Assembly: GCF_000416235.1 (NCBI RefSeq)
Contig: NZ_ATLO01000053.1
Span: 167,493-231,492, forward strand
DNA: 64,000 nucleotides
Reading direction: 5' to 3'
Source of the DNA: Pseudomonas sp. CFII64
GTDB lineage: Bacteria > Pseudomonadota > Gammaproteobacteria > Pseudomonadales > Pseudomonadaceae
Positions 25,536 to 34,129 of the stretch are shown piece after piece (the first letter of the stretch is position 1; every line of letters starts with the position of its first letter). Under the pieces are notes generated by a model. It saw only the letters and a list, made by a program, of their open reading frames with translations, ran no database searches and was not told where the DNA came from. The position numbers and the translations under genes are program-made.

Positions 25536-26816
25536 TTACAGCACCACGCTCGGCAACCACAGCGAGATTGCAGGGATGTAAGTCACCAGCATCAGCACCA
25601 GGAACAGCGCCAGGTAGAACGGCAGCAAGGCTTTGACCGTGGCTTCGATGGTCACTTTGCCCACCGCAGCACCGACGAACAGCACCGCGCCAACCGGCGG
25701 TGTTATCAGTCCGATCCCCAGGTTGACCAGCATGATCATGCCGAAGTGCACCGGGTCCACACCGACGCCGACAATCACCGGCAACAGGATAGGCGTCAGG
25801 ATCAGAATCAGCGGCGCCATGTCCATCACGGTACCCAGCAGCAGCAACATGACGTTGATGCACATGAGGATCACGTAACGGTTATCCGACAGCGTCAGGA
25901 ACGCCGTGGTGATCTTCATCGGGATTTCCATCAGCGTCAGGATGTAACCGAAGCTGGCGGCGAAACCAATCAGGATCATCACGATGGAAATAGTGCGTGC
26001 CGCCCTGTGCATCAACTTGGGCAGATCGCGCCATTTGTAGTCGCGGTAGATGAACATGGTGACGAAGAACGACCAGAGCACGGCAATGGCCGCCGATTCG
26101 GTCGCGGTGAAAATACCCGAGAGGATGCCGCCGAGAATGATGACCATGGCCATCATGCCCCAGAGCGCTTCACCGGCGATTTTCAACGCCTGGCGCAGCG
26201 GGATCACTTCACCCTTGGGGTAGTTGCGCTTGCGGGCGAAGATCATGCACAGGCCCATCATCACTGCGCTGAGCAGCAGGCCCGGCAGAATCCCGGCCAT
26301 GAACAGCGAAGCGATGGACACCGTGCCGCCAGCGGCCAGCGAGTAGAGTACCGAGTTGTGGCTCGGCGGGGTCAGCAAGGCTTGTACCGAACCGCTGACC
26401 GTCACCGCCGTGGAGAAATCACGGGGATAACCGGCGCGTTCCATTTCCGGGATCAGCACCGAGCCTACCGAGGCAGTATCGGCCACGGAAGAACCGGAGA
26501 TTGCGCCGAAGAAAGTCGACGCCACGATGTTCACCAGCGACAGGCCGCCGCGAACAAAACCGACCAGTACCGCCGCGAACGCCACCAGCCGTCGTGACAT
26601 GCCGCCTTCGGCCATGATCGCGCCCGCCAGGACGAAGAACGGAATCGCCAACAGAGAGAATTTGTTCACCCCGCCCGCGATCTGAATCATCAAGGCGTCG
26701 GCTGGGATATCAATCCACCAGGCACCGACCAGTGCCGACAGGCCCAGCGCGTAGGCCACTGGCATGCCGATTAGAATCAGCGCGATGAAGCTGCCCAACA
26801 GTATAAAAGCGTCCAT
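25536..26816 (-). CDS. dctM: TRAP transporter large permease (DctM)
   Basis: The 426-residue inner-membrane protein has about 12 hydrophobic helices. It shows typical DctM sequence (GMPVAYALGLSALVG, ISGSSVADTASVGSVLIPEM, LTPPSHNSV). It carries out Na+- or H+-driven uptake together with DctQ and the binding protein DctP. Its start directly follows the dctQ stop (26817). It belongs to the hexuronate operon. Confidence 0.92.
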   Translation of the reverse strand: MDAFILLGSFIALILIGMPVAYALGLSALVGAWWIDIPADALMIQIAGGVNKFSLLAIPFFVLAGAIMAEGGMSRRLVAFAAVLVGFVRGGLSLVNIVASTFFGAISGSSVADTASVGSVLIPEMERAGYPRDFSTAVTVSGSVQALLTPPSHNSVLYSLAAGGTVSIASLFMAGILPGLLLSAVMMGLCMIFARKRNYPKGEVIPLRQALKIAGEALWGMMAMVIILGGILSGIFTATESAAIAVLWSFFVTMFIYRDYKWRDLPKLMHRAARTISIVMILIGFAASFGYILTLMEIPMKITTAFLTLSDNRYVILMCINVMLLLLGTVMDMAPLILILTPILLPVIVGVGVDPVHFGMIMLVNLGIGLITPPVGAVLFVGAAVGKVTIEATVKALLPFYLALFLVLMLVTYIPAISLWLPSVVL

Positions 26817-27344
26817 TTATGCGGCACCTTCACTTTCTTCAATCACGTCGAACCGCATGACCGAGCGGTGGCTTTGGTCACCCAGGAAGAGTTTTTCCAC
26901 TATGAAAATCAACGTCATGATGCCGCCGATGGGGATCGGCAGATAAGAAATGCCGACCCGCAGGAACGGCAGTTCGCCGACGAACTGATTCCAGGTGGTG
27001 GCGCAGAGTTTGAAGCCCTTGAAGATCATGAACAGGGCAACCACAGCCATCAGGATTTGCACCGCCAGGGCGGCAAATTTGCGCACCTGAGCCGGCATGC
27101 GGTCGACCGCCATGGCCACAGCCATATGCGCGCCCGCGCGATAGCTGGCGGCGGCACCGAAAAAGGTGAACACCACCATCAGCAGAATGGCCGTTGGTTC
27201 CGGCCAGCTCGAACCGCTGCCCAGTACGTAACGGGCGAAAATGCCCCAGGGAATGATCAGAGTCATGATCAGGATCGACATACCGGCGATCCCGACGCAG
27301 ACCCGATACAAAATGTCGTTAATGCTTAGTAGCGTGTTTTTCAT
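26817..27344 (-). CDS. dctQ: TRAP transporter small permease (DctQ)
   Basis: The 175-residue protein has four hydrophobic helices, with the family pattern IIPWGIFARYVLGSGSSWPEPTAILLMVVFTFFGAAASYR. It pairs with DctM in TRAP transporters. It lies 74 bases downstream of dctP and abuts dctM. Confidence 0.9.
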   Translation of the reverse strand: MKNTLLSINDILYRVCVGIAGMSILIMTLIIPWGIFARYVLGSGSSWPEPTAILLMVVFTFFGAAASYRAGAHMAVAMAVDRMPAQVRKFAALAVQILMAVVALFMIFKGFKLCATTWNQFVGELPFLRVGISYLPIPIGGIMTLIFIVEKLFLGDQSHRSVMRFDVIEESEGAA

Positions 27345-27418
27345 GGGGGCTCACCACGGCAGGAGCAAGCGAGTTGGCACTCGCCCCTGCGGCGTTATCG
27401 AACGGACTTATGGGCAGA

Positions 27419-28432
27419 TCAGTTTTTCGCCGAGGCCAGGGCCGGGTCGGTTTTGACAGCCTCGATGCGACCGATCAGGTCTTTGTAAGGCGCGCCGTAT
27501 TTGTCGCGAACCGACTGAGTGGCGTCATAGAAGGCTTTTTTCTGCTCAGGTGTCAGGGTGATGAATTCCACGCCAGCGGCCTTGAGCTTGGTTTCAGCCT
27601 CTGCCGACGACTTGTCCCACAATACGCGTTCTTCAGCCTGTGCTTCTTTGGCGAGTTTTTTCACCAGGGTTTGTTGCTCTGGAGAGAGCTTTTCCCAAGT
27701 GGTTTTCGACATCACGATCGGTTCCGGCAGGATCAAGTGCTCGGTGATGGTGAAGAACTTGGCGTTCTGATAGTGGTTGTGCTGGAAGTAGGTCGGCGGA
27801 TTGTTTTCTGCGCCGTCGATCACACCCGTCTGCAGGGCACTGAAGATTTCGCCGGTGGCCATGGCGATGCCGTTGCCGCCCATGTCATTGATGGTGTCGA
27901 TGAATACCGGGTTGCCTTGCACACGGATCTTCATGCCTTTGAGGTCAGAGATCTGGCGTACTGGCTTCTTGGTGTACAGGTTGCGGGTGCCGCCATCCAT
28001 CCAGGCCAACGCGACCATGTTGAATTGCGAATTGGTGATCTTGTCGAGGATTTCCTGGCCGATTTCACCGTCGATAATCGTGCGCATATGCGCCTGATCA
28101 CGGAACACGAACGGCAGGTTGAACACGTTGACGTCCGGCACTACCGGGCCGACGATCCCCAGGCTGACCCGGGTCATCTGCACAGCGCCGCTCTGGACTT
28201 GCTCCACGACTTCTTTCTCGGAGCCCAGCACGCCACCCGCGTACATCTTGAAAGTGATCTCGCCTTTGCTTTGCTCTTCGAGCTTCTTGCCCATGTTCTG
28301 TTCGGCCACGACTGGCGCATAGCCGGCCGGGTGAACTTCAGCGAATTTGATTTTGACTTCCGCCTGAGCCAGGCCTGACATGCAGAAAGCCAGCGGAAGT
28401 GCTGCGATCAGAAGCTTGCGTTTGAAATCCAT
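27419..28432 (-). CDS. dctP: TRAP transporter substrate-binding protein (DctP)
   Basis: The ATG at 28432 has GGAG six bases upstream and opens a signal peptide (MDFKRKLLIAALPLAFCMSGLAQA). A longer frame from 28582 runs into the neighbouring gene and is not supported. The 337-residue protein shows DctP features (KIKFAEVHPAGYAPVVAEQNMGKKLEEQSKG, PDVNVFNLPFVFRD, and the arginine in MKIRVQGNPVF that binds the substrate carboxylate). Its place in an operon with uronate dehydrogenase and lactonase suggests it binds glucuronate or galacturonate. Confidence 0.9.
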   Translation of the reverse strand: MDFKRKLLIAALPLAFCMSGLAQAEVKIKFAEVHPAGYAPVVAEQNMGKKLEEQSKGEITFKMYAGGVLGSEKEVVEQVQSGAVQMTRVSLGIVGPVVPDVNVFNLPFVFRDQAHMRTIIDGEIGQEILDKITNSQFNMVALAWMDGGTRNLYTKKPVRQISDLKGMKIRVQGNPVFIDTINDMGGNGIAMATGEIFSALQTGVIDGAENNPPTYFQHNHYQNAKFFTITEHLILPEPIVMSKTTWEKLSPEQQTLVKKLAKEAQAEERVLWDKSSAEAETKLKAAGVEFITLTPEQKKAFYDATQSVRDKYGAPYKDLIGRIEAVKTDPALASAKN

Positions 28433-28502
28433 GGATAACTCCAGTCTTGTTGTTGTTTTTTTAATGGTGTGCAGCGGCATTGTTGGGAAAAAAGTGGGGG
28501 GT

Positions 28503-29390
28503 TCAGCCCCTGAATTCGGGCTCCTGCAGGCCCTGGACACCCGGTCGCAACGCAAACACGCCACCGGCCAGGGGTTGATCACTGATATCGCCGCCAGGGC
28601 GAATCGACGTCACAAACAAGGTGTCCAGATTCGGCCCGCCAAACGCACACATGGTGGGTTTCTTCACCGGGACCACAAGAGATTGATCGAGCTTGCCCGC
28701 AGGCGTGAAGCGATGGATCAAGCCGGCATCGTTGCCGCAGATCCAATAGCAGCCGTCAGCATCGACTGCTGCGCCATCGGGCCGACCCAGGTAGTCATTC
28801 ATGTCGACGAACAGGCGGCGGTTGTGGGGCGTACCGCTGTCGGTGTCATAGTCGAAAGCCCAGATTTTCTGCACGCCGGGGTGCGAATCCGAGAGGTACA
28901 TGATTGCCCCGTCAGGGCTGAACGCCAGGCCGTTGGGAACGATGAAGCCGTTGAGCTGCGCGTGCAGTGGCTCGGTTTGCCCGGCGTTGTAGCGATACAT
29001 CGCGCCGACCGGTTGGCCGGCGGCCATGTCCAGCAGCATGGTGCCCGCCCAGAAACGACCCTGGCGATCACAGCGACCATCGTTGAAGCGCATGCCCGGT
29101 TGCGCATGCGCAACGCTGGTCAGCGGCGTACCGCTCAGGGTGCCGTCGTCGGTGGCGACGAGCCGGAACAGGCCGTTTTCCATGCCCGCAATCCAGCTGC
29201 CGTCGCCATAACGCGCAATGCAGGCCAGCATCTGCGGCGCTTCCCAGCTTTGGCTGGTTCCGTCCGCCAGACTCCAGCGGTGCAGGCGTTTTGCCGGGAT
29301 ATCAACCCAGTAAAGCGCCTGTTCACGGGCGCTCCAGACCGGACTTTCGCCGGTGGCGTTACGTGCGTCGAGAATCAGTTCAGCATCCAT
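28503..29390 (-). CDS. SMP-30/gluconolaconase-family lactonase (uronolactone hydrolase)
   Basis: I take the ATG at 29390; a GTG at 29405 is an alternative. The 295-residue beta-propeller protein shows the family residues: GESPVW (metal-binding glutamate), NDGRCDRQGRFWAG and NGLAFSPDGAIMYLSDS. Such enzymes open sugar lactones. Uronate dehydrogenase, encoded 42 bases upstream, makes aldaro-lactones that a lactonase must open, so this enzyme probably acts in the second step of the oxidative hexuronate pathway. Confidence 0.88.
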   Translation of the reverse strand: MDAELILDARNATGESPVWSAREQALYWVDIPAKRLHRWSLADGTSQSWEAPQMLACIARYGDGSWIAGMENGLFRLVATDDGTLSGTPLTSVAHAQPGMRFNDGRCDRQGRFWAGTMLLDMAAGQPVGAMYRYNAGQTEPLHAQLNGFIVPNGLAFSPDGAIMYLSDSHPGVQKIWAFDYDTDSGTPHNRRLFVDMNDYLGRPDGAAVDADGCYWICGNDAGLIHRFTPAGKLDQSLVVPVKKPTMCAFGGPNLDTLFVTSIRPGGDISDQPLAGGVFALRPGVQGLQEPEFRG

Positions 29391-29432
29391 GGCAGCTCGA
29401 TCCACTTCGTTTTTATTGTTGATCCGGGTGTT

Positions 29433-30260
29433 TCAGTTGTCGCCAAACGGTCCTGACGCGACGAACGCGCCGCCCTGATAGACCATGGCCGGATCATCGG
29501 CGGCTGGCATGGGTTGGGCCTCGACTTTGTCACGGAAGACTTCGGAGCTGTCCTTGGGCTGATAACCCAGGTGCGCCGCAAAACGGTTGTCCCACCAGAC
29601 GTCACGATTGGCCGACGCGCCATACACCACGGTATGGCCGACATCAGGCGTGAACAGGCTGCGTTCGATCAGTTGGGTCAGGTCGTCAAAACTCAGCCAG
29701 GTGCTCATCATTCGCCGGTTTTGCGGTTCCGGGAACGAAGAGCCGATGCGGATGCTGACGGTCTCGATGCCATAGCGATCGAAATAGAAGGTCGCCATGT
29801 CTTCGCCGTAGGATTTGGACAGGCCGTAATAGCTGTCCGGCCGACGCGGCGACTGGGCGTCGATGGTTTGATCCTGTTTGTAGAAACCGATCACGTGGTT
29901 GGAGCTGGCGAAGATCACGCGCTTGACGCCATGACGGCGTGCGGCTTCGTAAATATGGAAAATACCGCTGATGTTCGGGCCGAGGATTTCCTCGAACGGA
30001 CGCTCTACCGAGACGCCACCGAAATGCAGGATCGCGTCTACGCCTTCAACCAGCTGATGAACGGCGGCCTTGTCGGCGAGATCGCAGATCTGGACTTCTT
30101 CATGGCTGCCGGCAGCGGGCGCCATTTCGGCAATGTCGGACAGTCGCAGTACCTTGGCGTAAGGCTTCAGGCTTTCACGCAATACCTTCCCCAGACCGCC
30201 AGCTGCGCCAGTGAGAAGAAGGCGATTGAAGGGATTTTGGACGGTGTGAGTGGTGGTCAT
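29433..30260 (-). CDS. udh: NAD-dependent uronate dehydrogenase
   Basis: The 275-residue enzyme belongs to the extended short-chain dehydrogenases. Residues 17-24 form the NAD-binding TGAAGGLG motif, and Y145-x3-K149 (YYGLSK) is the catalytic pair. Segments such as HGVKRVIFASSNHVIGFYKQD, RRPDSYYGLSKSYGED and PKDSSEVFR are close to the characterised Pseudomonas Udh as I recall it. It oxidises glucuronate or galacturonate to the aldarolactone. It is first in the operon udh-lactonase-dctPQM, with an operator-like motif 31 bp upstream of the ATG. Confidence 0.93.
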   Translation of the reverse strand: MTTTHTVQNPFNRLLLTGAAGGLGKVLRESLKPYAKVLRLSDIAEMAPAAGSHEEVQICDLADKAAVHQLVEGVDAILHFGGVSVERPFEEILGPNISGIFHIYEAARRHGVKRVIFASSNHVIGFYKQDQTIDAQSPRRPDSYYGLSKSYGEDMATFYFDRYGIETVSIRIGSSFPEPQNRRMMSTWLSFDDLTQLIERSLFTPDVGHTVVYGASANRDVWWDNRFAAHLGYQPKDSSEVFRDKVEAQPMPAADDPAMVYQGGAFVASGPFGDN

Positions 30261-30290
30261 GGAGAGTCCCTGGAATTCTTATTGATGTCA

Positions 30291-30308
30291 TCTGTTGTCG
30301 TATGACTT
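30291..30308. promoter_or_regulatory. Operator-like motif upstream of udh
   Basis: The sequence TCTGTTGTCGTATGACTT matches 15 of 18 positions of the site at 32015-32032 upstream of oprD. The core is an imperfect inverted repeat of GTTGT around CGT, the size used by FadR-type GntR repressors. No regulator gene of this type lies in the window. Confidence 0.6.
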
Positions 30309-30367
30309 GGCTCGGATTATCGACAGTCATTCTCGATTTTGTCAACGCGACTTAGGTCGAAAGGTAT

Positions 30368-30421
30368 CGTAGGGCCGGCTTTAGTCGGGAGGGCATTCTC
30401 CCGACCAAAGCCAGTCCTTCG
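30368..30421. repeat. REP hairpin (imperfect)
   Basis: The arms CGTAGGGCCGGCTTTAGTCG and CGACCAAAGCCAGTCCTTCG form an imperfect hairpin of the same family as that at 25461. It lies just after the oprD stop at 30436 on the minus strand and may end that transcript before the udh promoter. Confidence 0.75.
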
Positions 30422-30435
30422 ATTTGCAGGCTAAG

Positions 30436-31704
30436 TCAAAGCAGCGACAGCGGATAGCTGATGAATATCCGGTTTTCGTCGAACTCGTTAGTGCTGTAGT
30501 CGCGACGGATGCTCGAGTTACGCCATCTCACGTTGAGGCTCTTGAACGTGCCGCTTTGCACGGTGTAGGCCAGTTCCGATTCACGGCCCCATTCCTTGCC
30601 GTCGGTGATTGCGCCGGTGTGCACGTTGTCACCGCTGATGTAGCGGTTCATCAGGGTCATGCCCGGTACGCCGAGGATGGCGAAGTCCAGGTCATGACGC
30701 AGCTGCCAGGATTTTTCCTTGGCGTTGTCATAGCTGGAGTTGTAGCTGTCGTTGGCCAGGGTGCCGCCGCTGGTGCCGTTGACCCGGAACCAGCCATCGT
30801 CACCGCTGACTTTCTGCAGGCCGACATACAGCGTGTTGCCTTTGTACTTGGCGGACAGCAAGGCGTAGGCGGTTTTGTTGTCCAGATCGCCGGCCAGTTT
30901 GCTGCCGTCTTCTTCGCCCCAGAAATAACCCAGGTTGGCGCCCAGAGTTACATCGCCGATTGGCTGGCTGTGCAGGACGTTGAGGAATTTCTGTTGGTAG
31001 ATGTCTTCCAGTTGCGCGTACCACACGCCGACCTGGGTGCGCTTTTCGTTGAAGGCATATTCGCCGCCACCGAAGTTGAAGCGATCCGACGTAAAGGCGC
31101 CGCGCCCGTTGAGCGACATGTCTTCCATGCTCGCATCGTTACGCGGGCTGTTGCCGCGGAACTGGCCGCCGTACAGGCTCAGGCCGGCGAATTCCTTGGA
31201 AGTGACCTGACCACCGCGGAAGGTTTGCGGCAGGGAGCGACCGTCGTCCGAACGCAGGATCGGCAATACCGGCATCCACTCACCGACTTTCAATTCAGTG
31301 TTGGAAATCTTCGCCTTGGCAGCGACACCCAGACGCCCGAAGTCATCGGCCGGACGGCCATCATCATGGATCGGCAACAACTGTGTGCCGCCGGTGCCCT
31401 TGCCGCCATCAAGCTTCACCGAGTACATGCCCAGCACGTCTACGCCGAAGCCTACAACACCTTGGGTAAAGCCGGATTTGGCGTCCAGGATGAAGCTTTG
31501 TGTCCACTCTTCAGCCTTGCCCTGGGGCGATGCGCTGTTGGGGTAGGCGGGGTTGGTGAAATTCCGGTTGAAGTAGGCGTTACGGAAGTTGAGCGTGGCT
31601 TTGGTGTCATCGACAAAGCCTTCGGCACTGGCCATTAGTGGCATGGCCAGGCTCATGCTGCCCAAACCCAACAGGACCAAAGACCGGGTGTTTTGAGATC
31701 TCAT
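30436..31704 (-). CDS. OprD-family outer-membrane porin
   Basis: The ATG at 31704 follows GGGAGC; an upstream frame lacks support. The 422-residue protein has a signal peptide (...PLMASA) and a mature start EGFVDDTKATLNFRNAYFNRNF, typical of OprD. Beta-strand patterns follow, with FDENRIFISYPLSLL at the end. OprD porins admit specific small carboxylates or amino acids. The position before the udh-TRAP operon and the shared upstream motif suggest uronate uptake across the outer membrane. Confidence 0.9.
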   Translation of the reverse strand: MRSQNTRSLVLLGLGSMSLAMPLMASAEGFVDDTKATLNFRNAYFNRNFTNPAYPNSASPQGKAEEWTQSFILDAKSGFTQGVVGFGVDVLGMYSVKLDGGKGTGGTQLLPIHDDGRPADDFGRLGVAAKAKISNTELKVGEWMPVLPILRSDDGRSLPQTFRGGQVTSKEFAGLSLYGGQFRGNSPRNDASMEDMSLNGRGAFTSDRFNFGGGEYAFNEKRTQVGVWYAQLEDIYQQKFLNVLHSQPIGDVTLGANLGYFWGEEDGSKLAGDLDNKTAYALLSAKYKGNTLYVGLQKVSGDDGWFRVNGTSGGTLANDSYNSSYDNAKEKSWQLRHDLDFAILGVPGMTLMNRYISGDNVHTGAITDGKEWGRESELAYTVQSGTFKSLNVRWRNSSIRRDYSTNEFDENRIFISYPLSLL

Positions 31705-32164
31705 TATTGTTGTGCTCCCTTTTTTTGCAAAGCTGTCCCCCACTGACCGATAGCTACGGCCATTAAGCTGGAGGATTGTGATGCCCCTTATGCCAGGGCT
31801 TTTGACTCAAACCGCCGATGCGGACGAGCCTTTGCTTCAGGTCTAGCCTTTAGCGAATTCGACAGACGTTCATCCCGTGGTTAATCGGAATAAAGGAAGG
31901 GATTGGTTAGTTGGCACAAGGTTTTTTGTCTCGGCGCGGACGCGGGACAAAGGGGGAGCGGTAGAGACGGAGGTCGTCATACGTTGGATTCCCTGATTAT
32001 TGTTATTTTTGTTATCTGTTGTCGTACAACTTTGATGGATTATTTACAGCCTGTAGTAGGTTTGTCAATCCATCTGTAGACGAAAGTCTAGGGGGCGGCG
32101 GTCTGACTGTTGAGGCTGACGGGATAGTGAGGTGTGCCAGGTCATAAAACCTGGCTGAATGATG
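31705..32164. other. Long upstream region of oprD
   Basis: The 460-base spacer holds no gene. An operator-like site lies at 32015-32032, about 310 bp before the oprD start codon. If transcription starts near it, oprD mRNA would have an unusually long untranslated leader. The AT-rich stretch around 31995-32015 is a likely promoter. Confidence 0.5.
32015..32032. promoter_or_regulatory. Operator-like motif upstream of oprD
   Basis: The sequence TCTGTTGTCGTACAACTT holds the inverted repeat GTTGT-CGT-ACAAC. It matches the motif at 30291-30308 before udh, which links the porin and the catabolic operon to one regulator. Confidence 0.65.
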
Positions 32165-33052
32165 CTATTCGCGAAAAATCAGCGATTGATGAGCGGCACC
32201 GCCGGTGCGCGCGCCGTCGCCCACCGCAGTGGCGACATTGCCTGCGGCCACAGCCGCATCGCCGCAGGCAAATACACCCTCTACGCTGGTTTCTCGCAGC
32301 GCGTCGACTTTGATGAATGCCCCCATGGGCCCTTGTTCGAACTCACACCCCAGTTGCTCAGCCAATGGCGAAGCCATCTTGCAATGTGGCAGTGTGAATA
32401 GCCCTGCCAGCGTGATCATCCGTCCGCTGCTTAACCTTACATCTGCGTGCCCGCCCAACGACATTACGGGTTCGCGCTCCACGGCAACGCCGCGCCGTTT
32501 CAGGCTTGCCAGTTGCTCGGCATCAGGCTCGAACGCTCCGTTGAGAAACAAGGTCGTCGGCCCCCAGTCGGGCAGCATCAGCGCGTGGTGAATGGCAAGC
32601 GGCCCTGTTGCCAAGACTCCGATCGGGCCACCGTTCAATTCGTAGCCATGACAATAGGGGCAATGAAATACCGTCTTTCCCCAGCGTTGCGCCAGACCTG
32701 GAATGTCGGGCAACTCATCGACAACCCCTGTTGCCAGAATCAGCCGCAAGCCGGCGAACGATTGCCCATCAGCGGTCGTTATCTCGAACTCATCACCTTG
32801 GCTGACCGCTCGGACGGCTAACTGCGAAACCCATTCGACTGTCGGGTAAACCAGCAACTGCGCCCGCGCATCATTGGCAATCATGGCGGGGTCACGTCCA
32901 TCCTGCCCAAGGAAGCCATGGGAGTGATTGGCAAACCGATTGCGGCGTTGACCACCATCGATCACCAGCACCTTGCGGCGCGCCCGCGCCACCTGCAAAC
33001 CAGCGGAAATACCGGCATAGCTGCCGCCAACGATGATCACGTCATACACCAT
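32165..33052 (-). CDS. Thioredoxin-reductase-like FAD/NAD(P) oxidoreductase
   Basis: The 295-residue protein has the FAD-binding start YDVIIVGGSYAGISAG, the redox-active CPYC motif (Cys131-Cys134 in HCPYCHGYE) and the late FAD motif GVFACGDAA. It is soluble, and about the size of bacterial thioredoxin reductases. It reduces a disulfide partner with NAD(P)H. It is divergent from an Rrf2 regulator gene 139 bases away, which probably controls it. Confidence 0.88.
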   Translation of the reverse strand: MVYDVIIVGGSYAGISAGLQVARARRKVLVIDGGQRRNRFANHSHGFLGQDGRDPAMIANDARAQLLVYPTVEWVSQLAVRAVSQGDEFEITTADGQSFAGLRLILATGVVDELPDIPGLAQRWGKTVFHCPYCHGYELNGGPIGVLATGPLAIHHALMLPDWGPTTLFLNGAFEPDAEQLASLKRRGVAVEREPVMSLGGHADVRLSSGRMITLAGLFTLPHCKMASPLAEQLGCEFEQGPMGAFIKVDALRETSVEGVFACGDAAVAAGNVATAVGDGARTGGAAHQSLIFRE

Positions 33053-33100
33053 GATTGAAACTCCGTGCGCTCAAGACGCTTGATGAATTCTCGATACACC

Positions 33101-33144
33101 GTAAGTTACGTGAAAGCGTGCTGTCAATTATCTCGTAACTTTAG
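33101..33144. promoter_or_regulatory. Inverted repeat between TrxR-like and Rrf2 genes
   Basis: TAAGTTACG (33102-33110) and CGTAACTTTA (33134-33143) are inverted copies about 24 bp apart in the divergent promoter region. They are a candidate operator pair for the Rrf2 regulator. Confidence 0.5.
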
Positions 33145-33191
33145 ATGTATCAATTCATACTCAGTGCATCTTTTGCCCGGAATCGTCGTTC

Positions 33192-33620
33192 ATGAGAACA
33201 GACACTCGCTTGTCCCGGATGCTGCACGTGTTGATTCACATCGCTCGTCACGAACAACCCGCCACTTCCGATACCATCGCGCAGATGCTCGGTACCAATC
33301 CGGTCGTGGTCCGCCGGACGATGGCTTTGCTTAAAAATGAGGGGTATGTCCGCTCGGAGAAGGGACATCGCGGAGGTTGGACGCTGGCGAAACCTTTGGC
33401 GCAGATAACCCTGCTGGATATTCATCAGGCATTGGGCTCGTCTTCGCTGTTTGCCATCGGACTGTCCACTGACCACCCCCAATGCCTTGTTGAGCAAGCG
33501 GTGAATGCCGCGCTGACCGATGCATTTGATGCCGCTCAGGCGCTGCTGATAACGCGACTGGGCAGTGTGACGCTTGAACAGCTGGCCAACGACTTCGAAG
33601 AACGTTATCGGAGTCTGTGA
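33192..33620 (+). CDS. Rrf2-family transcriptional regulator
   Basis: The 142-residue protein has the Rrf2 winged helix (LSRMLHVLIHIARHE, TIAQMLGTNPVVVRRTMALLKNEGYVRSEKGHRGGWTLAKP). It carries a single cysteine (HPQCLVEQ), so it is not an iron-sulfur member with three cysteines but may sense oxidation or thiol state. It is divergent from the thioredoxin-reductase-like gene, its likely target. Confidence 0.88.
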   Translation: MRTDTRLSRMLHVLIHIARHEQPATSDTIAQMLGTNPVVVRRTMALLKNEGYVRSEKGHRGGWTLAKPLAQITLLDIHQALGSSSLFAIGLSTDHPQCLVEQAVNAALTDAFDAAQALLITRLGSVTLEQLANDFEERYRSL

Positions 33621-33647
33621 ATGCGCCACTGGGGGCGCACTCTGGCT

Positions 33648-33896
33648 TCAGGACGAGGAGGGTGAAGATGACGATGTGGCAGACCGTTCTGAAGGCTGAT
33701 TGCGCTCATCCATGAAGTCGACAGTGACATTTTCTGCATCAAACCAGCTGTTCCAGCTTTCCCCCGCCGGAGTGACGATGCGTGTTCTACCCACGGCCAC
33801 GATATCGACATATTTGACGTCATCAGGTAGTGCCAATGCTTCGGGTAGGCGTATGACCTGGCTTCGGTTGCTCTTGAATACCGTGGATTGTTCCAT
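33648..33896 (-). CDS. vapB: Orphan VapB-type antitoxin with altered C-terminus
   Basis: The ATG at 33896 follows AAGGAGAGG. The 82-residue protein matches VapB antitoxins of the AbrB/SpoVT fold up to about residue 67 (MEQSTVFKSNRSQVIRLPEAL, VAVGRTRIVTPAGESWNSWF). The remaining tail is a serine-rich run (ATSSSSPSSS) unlike the family. No vapC toxin gene follows; the next gene is rrf2 on the other strand. The toxin and the end of the antitoxin seem to have been lost by deletion. DNA binding may still work. Confidence 0.75.
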   Translation of the reverse strand: MEQSTVFKSNRSQVIRLPEALALPDDVKYVDIVAVGRTRIVTPAGESWNSWFDAENVTVDFMDERNQPSERSATSSSSPSSS

Positions 33897-34129
33897 GACC
33901 TCTCCTTGGGATATCCCATGCATCCCAAATAATGGGGGCACGCCGATTCTATCAAGTGGCATGTCAACGGTGGGGTCCTTACAGAGTCCTATAGTGGCCA
34001 CTGAACCCGCCCCCCAAAACCCAGTCAATTAAAGACCCCCAATCATCGCGGGTGTGCTGTACATGAGCCGACTCAGGGAAAGCTGTCGTGGTCGATCGGC
34101 CTTCGTCTACTGACCCAAGGGGTTGTGAC

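Noticed and set aside
33968..34060. Insertion-sequence end (GTGGCCACTGAACCCGCC)
   Set aside because: It reminded me of transposon ends, but no inverted partner or transposase remnant is visible.
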